Below are positions 48,935-59,617 of a DNA stretch of 64,000 nucleotides, in pieces. The DNA lies in the NCBI GenBank assembly GCA_003024785.1, contig PUQB01000007.1, positions 412,001-476,000 on the forward strand. The letters run 5' to 3'. Numbering within the stretch: the stretch's first letter is position 1; every line of letters starts with the position of its first letter. Source of the stretch: Selaginella tamariscina. Its lineage: Eukaryota; Streptophyta; Lycopodiopsida; Selaginellales; Selaginellaceae. The position numbers were made by a program, and so were the translations under genes. Below the pieces are notes generated by a model, which had not been told where the DNA came from, did not search any database, and saw only the letters and a program-made list of their open reading frames with translations.

Positions 48935-51090
48935 CTTGGAGGAGGATTCCGTTTCCCAGTATTAACATTTGATTTCATATTCCTCAATGCCTCCTCAGAC
49001 GCCTTAAACAAAACAAGTTTTAGAAATAACATTACAGCGAGTGTATTATATTCATCACATTACGTACCTCTTGTCTTGCGGCTTCCCATGAAAGGCCCCG
49101 TCCTCTCCCCATTACCCTCCCTGCAACTTCCACCTACACAATCCCAAAACATTAGCCAACGAAATATTGCATATCACTAAGAGCGTATATTCCATAGTTT
49201 ACTACAACAGAAATATATAATACATTGTATATTGAGGTGTAAGAATGATAATCAACTTACCTCGCAATTGTGAATCAACGGATTTGCTTCGAATTGTAAG
49301 TCACGGAAGCTCACACTCAAGTTCTCCACCGTGCACTGATGGAAAAACAAATACACATTCAACTATACGCACGGATATAAATGTTATGTATATACGAACC
49401 AAATCCTTGAGAGCAGCCACCGCATTGAACGTAGGTAGCTTAGGAGCTTCAGCAACCCTGTTCTGAGCTTCTCTCATGTTCCATTGTGCCGAAACGTTAT
49501 CAAGAATCGGCTTGTCCGGTAAAAACACCAGAAAAGACGGGTCCCGGAGTTCATCTGTTAAATAAAATCATAAACAGCTGAATATAACAATACATATTAC
49601 ACGAGCACATATATGTATAAAATATAAAATGGATTTCTTACTTGATAGCCATCGAACAGCATCTTCAGAAGCATGTGCCCGTGCATCTTTATTTGTTCTC
49701 CCGGTGCTTCTTGCAATTCTCTCCCCATTAAATATCACCTGAAATTTCATGAAGTTAGCACGTACACAAACTCACAGAGTACTTCATATTCAGAAATAAA
49801 ATTACACATAGATTACCTCAGCAGAAAACTGCAACTCGATTGTTGGACATACAAACGATCTGAATTCTACCTGTTAAAACAAAGAGTATGAGTAACCAAA
49901 ACATACATACATACACACACACACACACATACACATATACAACATAATTATCATACGTTCATATATACCTGTGCTTTGTACTTCTGAGCCATGCTTTGCA
50001 ACAAAACAATAGGATCAGCAGGTTCTGGCTGCTGAACAGAATTATCACGGAGTCCGTTTATCCTATAAGCTCGATCGTCCGTATCTAGAAATAATCGCGA
50101 GTTAAACTCCATTTATTAATATAATAATGGATTACACTATATTAATACTTCAGTTTACCAGAATAATTCAGCAGCTTCCTGCTGTCTTGCCTTTGCGGCC
50201 GCATTAGTCCCTGCGTGAAGACGTTATAAACATTCTTATTAAGACATTTATAGATGATGGCATATACGTTTATACGTAGTTATATGCATCTTACTTATAA
50301 AAACTATATGCACGATGTATGTTATGCATGAAGTGAATTGTCTCATTCTGGAATACGTGGACAACCGTATAAAAATTTGCAATACGTAAAGCACCCGCAC
50401 GTTACATGCATGTATACACAGAAAACACACTTACCATAGTCATTGTTGGTGGAGTACCATAAGTTCCATCAAAATGCTTGTCTATTGGAGTGGGCTCGGG
50501 CTCAACAGCATTCTCTGAAGAACCGGGCCTTGATACATCCTCCTCTGAGGCTCGATTATTGTGCTCCGTATCCTGTCCGTGTTGCAGTATCAAGAGCCTC
50601 CTACGAGTGTCCGGATCGAGCTCGGACTCTGGGACCTCTCCTTCTTCACAGTTTTCACCGAGAGCTTCCTCAGGCTCACTCTCGTTTTGTTGTTGTGTTG
50701 TTGTAGTGCTTGCAACTCTGGGTTTAGCAAACCCTCCGTTTCGGAGTCGGCTAGCCCGTCTGGTAAACCCTTAGATCCACCAGTAGAAGGCACAGCGTCC
50801 ATGGAAACTCTCTGTGTAGACGTATTCAGAAAAGTACATTTATAGCCATCATATAACACATGCAACTTATATCTCATAGCAAATATACTATATAAACTAC
50901 ATATATTCAATACTACATAGATACTATATGCGTGTACATAAACATGCTTACCTGACGTAAAAAAGTAGCGGCATCTAGCGGTTTGGGAAGTGTTGAAAAA
51001 TCTGTCTCAAATGTAACTGAAGAGAACTGCTCTGTAAGGTTCTCATCAAAATCCCTGCATGATTAACTAGGTCTTAACATCTCTACATCT

Positions 51091-51134
<44 letters not shown>

Positions 51135-53135
51135 ATACATACATATATACATACATACATATATGGCGATTTTAAATACTTACTTGAAGAAGTCAATCCT
51201 GACGTTGCTTACCACGTTTCGGACAATAGAAAGAACATGCAGACCACCAATCATCTGTAAAGAAGTTGACAGTCACAGATCATAATATTGACACAGTTAC
51301 ATTGTGCCTAGCTTACAGACTTATGCTACATTGTATGTATGAATGCCTACCTCGAATTGCGGGGACTGGTATGGTGCAAAAGGGAAAACAACGTTCACGC
51401 GATGGTGATCAAGGGCTCCCCATACATCCAGCCGATCATCAACAACGACTGACATATTGGGATGACATTGCCCCTTCTTGAAAACATTCGCTAAAGACTT
51501 CCTAGAACCTGAAAACCATCGAGTTACAAAGTTTCACTTATGTGTGTGTGAGCGAGAGAGAGAGAGAGAGAGAGAGAAGAGACAGACACCTTGAACACAA
51601 AGTATACGCTCCTCGAGCTCTACAGATGGGATTAGACGGGCGTCCGGATCAAGAAGTCGCCACATCTCGAGTGCATACTCTTTCTCTGACATGGTACATA
51701 TGAAAACTTCGAACCTCTTACGTCCATTTGCGACCAAGTAGCTCCTTAGCTCCTCCCATGCAGGCCTGAGTCTCACCAAAACGCTCGTATAACGTGCCTG
51801 TGATAAACATGTTGAATAAGCGTACATGGAAATACATACCCAAATACACACACCCACACACATACGTTCTCCATAAGTATAGACTTGTATTACAGCATAT
51901 TTACCAGACTCACTATCCATAATTATGTATTTTTCCCGCACGCACAAGCCCACACACACACACACGCACGCACATACAGTGGGATTGATGCGTGTTAGGA
52001 TGATGTTTCGTTCCTCAAGCCGGATTATAGGACGCTCAAGCGCAGGAGTGACACCAGAAGAAGGAACATTCTCGTTTCTGACCTTGAAAAGCTTACCATT
52101 GTCCAACACCCTGTCGTTCTCCATGTACTGAGTGAGCAGCGACTGATCTTCCTGGTACATTGTACTAGTATCAGTATTGCATATACAGATACACAGCATA
52201 TAATGTACAGTACACCGACGGCGTCTGCATCTGCGTGTGTGTGTGTGTAAGTGTGTGAGTGTGTGAGTGAGAAAGAACCTGGTAGCGCTTCAACTCGGCA
52301 GTGAGAGTGGCGGTCTTTTCAGGGTCATCCTCGAGTCCAATCTTCTTGGAGAGTGCCTCAATGCGTATATCAAAAGAATGCATAGTGTTTGCTACAAGGA
52401 GGGTCTCGTCGAGGTCAAAAACGAGAGCTAAACATCTCGAGTTCAGCATTGTGAGGCAAGAAGCGTAAGTTCCCTCGCTGGATATAAAACCCCAGAAGCA
52501 CGGTTCATTGTTCTCTTCCAGTTCTGCTTCCGCTGCTTTGCACATTGCTACTAGGTGAAGCTCCTTCCCGGATTCAATTTTCACCATCGCAGTCTGCAAT
52601 TATAAACGTGTGTTTGTGTTTGTGTTTGCGTGTGTGTGCGTGTGTACAAAAAAATAACGATATAAGGTGTATACCATAAAATGCATGCTGTGTGTGTGTG
52701 TGTGTGCGTGTGTACAAAAAATAACGATATAAGGTGTACATGTGTGGTGTGTGTGTGTTACAAAAAATAACGATATACCATAAAACGCACGCATATGTAT
52801 TCCTAACGGTTCATGAATATACTCAGAATATGAATTAAAAAGATTCAAAAGGTGATAGTTGTACGTACCTTTGCGTCGTGGAGACAAGACGAATACAAGA
52901 GACCGAGGCTATCGCTGCCATGGGAGACATCCATGGTAAAGATGGGAGAAGAGATAGAATGCATGACGAGCAGCGGCGGGCATCGGTCGCTGGGTGGCGA
53001 GAAATCGGAGATGCGCATAGCCTTGCCGGAGAACATAGCCGCCAGGTACCCGTGATCCTCCCCTGCCCTAGCATGAACCCTAACTTCTCCAATGTAGTCA
53101 TCCTTGTTAAACAAAAAACTGGTGAACTTCATCAT
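48935..53135 (-). CDS. CPL1/FIERY2-type RNA polymerase II CTD phosphatase-like, copy B
   Basis: Exons on the minus strand: 53135-52869, 52593-52279, 52151-51978, 51797-51600, 51508-51351, 51254-51184, 51054-50952, 50811-50435, 50210-50159, 50094-49979, 49870-49817, 49738-49642, 49554-49400, 49335-49261, 49133-49068, 49002-48935. A small terminal exon was not found. The start is the first ATG ([20 protein letters not shown]). The FCP1 motif [13 protein letters not shown] is in exon 2 and VVDDR in exon 5. Exon 8 carries the linker [18 protein letters not shown], shared with Arabidopsis CPL1. dsRBD1 is in exons 11-12 and dsRBD2 in exons 14-16. Exons 5, 7, 11, 12 and 15 have the same length as their counterparts in copy A. 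One A seems missing from an A-run near 50682, before NESEPEEAL. This copy is the more canonical of the two. It is divergent from the PPR gene, about 510 bases away. Confidence 0.93.
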
Positions 53136-53643
53136 TTTAAAGAAGAGCCCTAATTCATCCCCTGTTTGGAAAGACTCCCCTGTTTCTTTGTCAATCAATC
53201 AATCAATCAATCAATCCACTCACCGAGAGATTTGGGAATTTCTGTTTGGGTTTCTTATCTCCGCATTTCAATGTTTCACAGGGGGGAGATTTGTTAAACC
53301 TTTGATTAGAGCCTTATTAAAGCAAGTTTTATGTGTGTGCGTGAGTGGCTATGGCGACACACTTGAGAGATTCAGAGAAGAAGAGATCTGAAGCGCGATC
53401 TATATGGCGATCTATTTGATTCAAATACACAGTAGCGTGGATTGACCCTTAGGGTTTTCTTTCTCCACTAGGGTTTGGCTATGGCGCAAGAACAACCCTA
53501 GGATTCCTGTGTAAGGGTCGCCCCTATTTATTCACCGACTTAATGCACCTCTTTTGGAACCATATTCTCCGAATATCTTATCGGATTATACTGGTATATT
53601 CTAATCTCTTAGGGCTGGCGTCACGTTTGGCTATGGCGCTCAA
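53136..53643. promoter_or_regulatory. divergent CPL-B / PPR promoter region
   Basis: Less than 520 bases separate the two starts. GGCTATGGCG occurs three times on the plus strand (53347, 53477, 53629), two of them after TTT. An ATCA tandem run (about 53191-53214) lies in the CPL-B leader. The same 10-mer occurs upstream of CPL-A. Confidence 0.4.
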
Positions 53644-55261
53644 ATGGCTGTATTAGGGCTGAAGAGCACGTCATTGTCTGCAGATCATCTTGCGCGTACG
53701 GACAGAGGTAAGAGAGGTGTGAGGGTGAGATATGTACTGCTTGCGGAGCTGAAGCGATGTAAAGACTTGCAGCATGGGAAAGTCTTACATATGAATGCTA
53801 TAGAGTCTGGCTGCCACAAGAACATATACGTCTCCAATGCGCTAATTCCATGTATAGCAGATGCAGGAGTATGCAAGACGCCTGGGAGGTCTTCGAGAGC
53901 ATGCTCGAGCGGACTGTTGTATCTTGGACGGCTTTAATACTTGGATACGTGGAGAAAGGAGAGAGTTCAGTGGCCTTGGAGCTCTTCAACATGATGGACT
54001 GTGCACCGGATCGTGTTACATTTGTTGCTGCACTCAAGGCGTGTGGTGGGTTTGCGTCTGGGAATAAAGAGATCCGCCTGCAGTCCGTTCATAGACGGCT
54101 AGAGAGCACGGCTTAGAGAAAGACGTTGTTGTAGCAAGCACGTTGGTGGACATGTATAGCAAATGCGGGGACATGCTACACGCTCAAGAGATTTTTGATG
54201 GGATGAAGCACCGGGACGTTGTGTGCTGGACAGCCTTGATGCATGGATACGTGGAGAATGGACAGAGTTCTTTAGCCTTGGATGTGTTCAACAGCATGGA
54301 CTGCGCACCGAACAGTGTTACGTTTGTTGCTGCATTCAAGGCGTGTAGTAACTTAGGTGCGTTAGAAGTTGGACGGAGACTTCACGATCACGTCCGCCGG
54401 CTTGGAGTGGAAAAGGATCAAACTGTGGCAACTTGTTTGGTCGACTTTTACGGGAAATGTGGTGACATGGTTGCTGCCGAGGAGGTGTTTAAGAGGATAC
54501 GTTATCGGGACTTAGTGTGTTGGACAGCCCTGATTGGAGGATATAGCTCGCTTGGGGAGACCTCTCAAGTGTTTAGTGTCGTGAAGAGGATGCACGAATG
54601 TGGTTTGCAAATGGATGGTGTCACAATGCTGTTGATTCTTACTTGTAATCACGCGGGAATGGTGGAGGAGGGGCAGAGGTATTTCGAGGCCATGCCAAAG
54701 TGTGTCAGTCCGACTGTGGGGCATTACTCGTGTATGGTTGACATGTTGGGGAGAGCCAACCGGTTGCAAGAGGCATTATCGCTTATCCGCAGCATGCCAT
54801 TTGAAGCAGACGGTGTCATATGGAGAGCTTTGTTGGGGGGCTGTAGGAAATGGACAAACGTGGGGATTGGCGAGGTGGCATTCACTGCACTAGTGATACT
54901 CAATGACAACGATATAGCAGCTGCTTGCGTGTTGATGAGAAGCATCTACCAGAGGTCAGGCATGCGACATGAGGCGGAGCAGGTAGAAGATAGGAGGCAG
55001 GCACAAGGAGGCTGGGAGAAACAGGACAAACTTGTTGGTGTGATGGTGAGGGAAAGACGCATATGTTTGTGGCGGGAGATGACATGGAACCCAAGGTGGA
55101 AGACAAGCTTCTCGCTCTTCTCATCGATATTCTTTCAGCTTTATAGCACAGTCTCTCTCCCACTCGATTGGCTCGATTGGTTGTGCCAGTCTCTCTCCCA
55201 CTCAGGCAGGAGGATGAATGATTTTCATCTCTGCCCTTGTGCAGTTCAAACTTGTTGCTAG
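53644..55261 (+). CDS. PLS-class pentatricopeptide repeat protein, two frame breaks
   Basis: Predicted organelle RNA-binding protein; PLS-class PPRs bind single RNAs in plastids or mitochondria, often for editing. It is intronless. Repeats are recognised by YSRCRSMQDAWEVFESMLER, VVSWTALILGYVEKGESSVA, CAPDRVTFVAALKACG, MYSKCGDMLHAQEIFDGMK, VVCWTALMHGYVENGQSSLA, ALEVGRRLHDHVRRLGVEKD, CLVDFYGKCGDMVAAEEVF and VGHYSCMVDMLGRANRLQEA. An E-like motif follows (GVIWRALLGGCRKW...). No DYW deaminase end is present; after about residue 430 the sequence no longer looks PPR-like. The frame shifts near 53849 (ALI to MYSRC) and near 54107 (HG LEKDVVVASTLVDMYS), each by one missing base. The start is ATG 53644; a nearby ATGGCG at 53633 closes after seven codons. 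The N-terminal targeting region is short. Confidence 0.88.
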
Positions 55262-55385
55262 TCATTATATCTGCACCTCTACCCTTCCTCCTAGAACACT
55301 AGCTCTTACAAATTGAGTTTTCACTCCAAAATGCTCAATTGCTACATGAAACTTTAACAATTGTTATGATAGTGAAGAAACAAAG
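55262..55385. other. PPR 3' flank, nothing else seen
   Basis: No coding signal. Grades into the repeat field downstream. Confidence 0.4.
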
Positions 55386-57195
55386 GCTTTCTTACTTAAA
55401 CTTATGTAGGTTTTGCAGCCAATATATACTGTACACCAATTATTTGCCTTAAGGATTAATAATTATTCACGGTGACTAATAATTATTCATGCCATTTATC
55501 ACACCATTTACCACTAGACCTAACGATTCAAAATTATCCACATTAAACCATGCTATTTACTACTAGACTCAAGGATTAATATTATTCAAGATAGACCATG
55601 TCACCTGGATCTAAGAATTAAATATTATCCACAATAGCCCACACTATCTACCATTGGACTCAAGGATTAATAATTATCCATGGTAGACCACGCCCTATAC
55701 ATAAGGCTTAATAATCATTCACAGTAAACCAAGTCATTTACTAAGGAACCCCAAAACTAATAATTATTTATAATAAACCAAACCATTTTTTAAGGCTAAG
55801 CTTAAATAACCCTAAGCACACAACCTCATTCACGAATACAAGAGAGAACACTTTCTAAGGCTAAGCTTAAGTAACCCTAAGCACACAACCTCGTAAGTGC
55901 CTTTCCTAACCAAGCGTGTCAACTAACACACCTAGTTATGAGACCCAACCTTCATTAAGCAAATGCCCAAGACTTAACACTCTGATGCAAGCACAAACAC
56001 ACTTGTTTATTAGAGTATTCACTCCATTAGTGTTATATATCTTTTCATTTATTTATTGATTAATAATTTTTCATACCATCTATGACGTGATCTACTTAAG
56101 AACTAATAATTATTCATGATAGACTGCCTCTACTTTGTTATATACCCAATGACTTATAATTATTTATAGTATACCATGCCATTTACTTAAGAATTAATAA
56201 TTGTTCACGTTATTTACCACACCATTTACCAATAATTTTTCACAATAGATTATGCCATCTGTATTTTTCTTGTTATTTACCCAATGACTAATAATTATTC
56301 ATGCTTTCTACCCAAGGACTGATAAATTATTATTTACAGTATATTATGCTATTTTAAATCATTTACTTCGTCATCAACCTAAGGACTAATAATTGTTCAT
56401 ACTATCTACATTATCTACCCAAGAATTAATAATTGTTCACAATAAATTACGTTATGTACCTTATCATCTATCCAATGATTATAATTATTCATGTCATCTA
56501 CTCAAATATTAATAATTGTTCACACCATCTACCTAAGGACTAATAACTTGGTAGACCACATAATTTACGTTATTTATATTGCTTTCACGTCATTTATACT
56601 AAGGATTATATCATCAACGTCATATACACCACTTACTCAAGAATTAATAATTGTTCATGATATATCATACCATTTACTCAAGGATTAATAATTGTTTATG
56701 TCATTTATGTTATATACCAAATAATTACATCATTAATGTTATATATGTCATTACTAAAAAATTAATAACTATTATAATAAACTACATCATATATGCTATC
56801 TACCCAAGAAATATTATTATTCATAATAGACCATGTCATATATGTCATTTACCTAAGGAATAATAATTATTCATAATAGATCACATTATATATTTTATTT
56901 ACTCAATGACTAATAATAATTCATAATAAATCACGTCATTTAGGTTATAAACATTATTTACCCAATGATTAATAATTATTCACATCATTTGCACATTTAC
57001 CCAAGTATTATGTCACTAACGTTATATACACTATCTACCTAAGAACTTATACTTAAGGATTATGTCATAACTAATAATTGTTCATAATAAACCATGTCAT
57101 ATACGTCATTTACCCATGCCTTAATAACAAATTGACGTAGATGATGTAATTTTTAGGTATATGATGTAAATGACGTGAACAATTATTAAGGCAGA
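55386..57195. repeat. 1.8-kb field of degenerate ~40-bp AT-rich repeats
   Basis: The phrase CTAATAATTATTCA, with GATTAATAATTGTTCA variants, recurs dozens of times, joined by ACCATGTCATTTACC- or ACACCATTTACC-like spacers. Spacing is irregular (about 30-60 bases). One inverted copy closes the field (about 57150-57190, GTGAACAATTATTAAGGCA against TGCCTTAATAA near 57117). No ORF is conserved. Confidence 0.88.
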
Positions 57196-59421
57196 CTCAA
57201 ATTTAAAACATCATGCTTTTCAAAGATTCTTATTATATTCTTGAGTGAACCATCATTTATACTAGGCTTAACTTATGGTGTATAACATTCAGCATACTTT
57301 TGTTGAAATTTAGGTCCTCATGAACCACTAAAAAGCCTCCTTATGCTGAAACCCGTTTGTAACCATTGGGAATGGTGAGTATGTCAATACTAACTCTTTT
57401 TAAGTATGAGATTCACACGCATAATCTTTATCATGTCCTATGGTTATTATGAGATGGTTCTTATCATCATCATCAACAACAAGAATATTTCTTTTTTTTA
57501 TTTTAAATGAATGCATGTGTATGCAACTGCAATACCATTCCAAACATAATAAAAAGACGCATCCAAAATGGCTCCATTTCAATTAATTATAACTTTAAAA
57601 AAGAGGGACCATTCATTATAAATTTTATTTTTAAATAATATAAATAAAAATCATAGTTGGTCATTATAATTGAAAAAATATTCATCCTAAATTTTTTTTG
57701 TAAATAAAAGTCATAACCGATCACTAGTAGAATATTCATTTTAAATTTAATTTTTAAATGATATGAATAAAAGTAACATGTCAACGTCCTTAAAAATGAT
57801 TTTCACATGTTTTTCACCTTGCCTTTGTTGTAAACACATTGCCTTCACCTTGCCTTTGCAATGAAGGTAATGAAGGTCACATATAAAGTGTCTCTAACTC
57901 CTTAAGAGTGGTATGGGAGGGGCTTTTATAAGGTTAGCAGAGATGAAACATGATGGGGCCAGAGAAATGCCTATAATACCAAATATTCTCTTTGTAAACC
58001 ATATTATTTATACATAAACAAATATTACTTAATAATGAAAGACTTTATAGGGCCTTGACACTAACCCTCTAATCATGGGAGAGAGGGGAGGAAAGACTTT
58101 GTAGAGCCATAACACTAACCTTGTGGTATAGGGGAGCCTTTGTTTGAGTCCTTACACTAACCCTTTGAGTGTGAATCAAAAGATTATTGTTAGAGCCCTA
58201 CAAAACCCATCACACACTTAAAGGGTTAGTGCAAGGGCTCTACAAAGTTTCCCCCACTTTACCCCTTACTACCCAATCCCCATCCCCATCCCACACTCAA
58301 AGGGTCTCTACAAAATTTCCCTTGCCATCCAATCCCCATCTCACGTTTAAAAGGTTAATGCAAAAGTCTCTCTACTATTAAATCTTCCATAGTGAATGTA
58401 TGTTTTCATACTAAATAATAATATACATCAAAAATATTTTGTGGATTTGATTTTCTTGAGTTGCAAATTTAAAATAAGACCAATATAAATTATCTAAATG
58501 TAGTATATTCTAAAATTATATTATATTTATTTTAAAATATTCATTATATAAAAAGTTACAATATACTATAATAGTTTTCACATTATTATGCTAATGATTC
58601 ACACTAAAAAAATTAATAAATGTAAGAGAAATATATGAGTAATATCTATACAATTATAAAGTTGTAAGATTTCAATTTAAATAAATCAATAATTTAAGAC
58701 AAAATCCTATATAAATGTTACAATATATTTTCATTTTATTATGGTATTTATAAATATATAGAAATAATTAGTAATTATAAATTATTATAAGTTAATATTT
58801 TTAAACTATGAATTAATTATAAATATTATAGGACCTTTTATATTTAATTAATCAAGTACATATATAATTTATTTATCTACATGCTTAATTTAGTATATTA
58901 TTTAATATATAACTTATTACATTATATAATAACTTTGTAATATAAGTGTCAAAAACAAAGCACAATCCACTTAAACTTCTTTTAAAAAATGATAATAAAT
59001 TAAAGTAATAAAACACATGATTTATTTATTTAAAAATAATTGTTTTTTACTAATACTCTGTTTAATTAATGGCTTCAATTTTATTAAAACATGTATCTAT
59101 ATATTAAAAATAAAATTGTTTATCATTCATAAAAAATCATAAAAATATACAAACAATATAGAAATCACTTAAGATAGTAAATTAAAACGTTAGAATAAAA
59201 AGGAATTTTTAATTGCACCTCTAATTTAAACAGTTTAAGTATAAACATTAGAATAATACAAATTTTTATTATTTAAATTAACAGATTGATGTGTATATAA
59301 ATACCATACGTGGATCATGTGTAAAATGAGATAGACAGATTAATCGATTTAATCTAAAGCTTAAGAAGTACATTCCAAGACTTATGGAACAGATAGTTAG
59401 AATCTAATGTACAAGGTCAAC
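57196..59421. other. AT-rich, no gene seen
   Basis: Very low GC. Contains the inverted repeat cluster listed separately. Short frames here are fortuitous. Confidence 0.55.
58031..58380. repeat. cluster of ~45-bp units in both orientations
   Basis: TTGTAGAGCC, ACACTAACCC and GGGGAG recur from 58039, 58092 and 58131. The third copy pairs as an inverted repeat with 58208-58252 (TTAAAGGGTTAGTGCAAGGG), giving arms of about 45 bases around a 33-base loop. It could be a small foldback element. Confidence 0.75.
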
Positions 59422-59568
59422 TTACAAGTCTTTTAAGGTGGTGCCATCGATGTCCTTGAGGTACCTCGCAACCTATAATTCATAAGTTTAACATTTTATT
59501 TTCTTAAAATTATTATTTATTTATTTTAAATTATGGGTATAAATAAAAAGGGAACGCTACATCCCAAT

Positions 59569-59617
<49 letters not shown>

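Noticed and set aside
52845-53198. CPL-B start at 53198
   Set aside because: The codon there is TTG. The first ATG in frame is at 53135, and the sequence aligning with copy A begins after it.
53104-53391. Plus-strand ORF upstream of the PPR gene
   Set aside because: Its start overlaps CPL-B exon 1 in antisense, it contains the ATCA slippage run, and it has no family resemblance.
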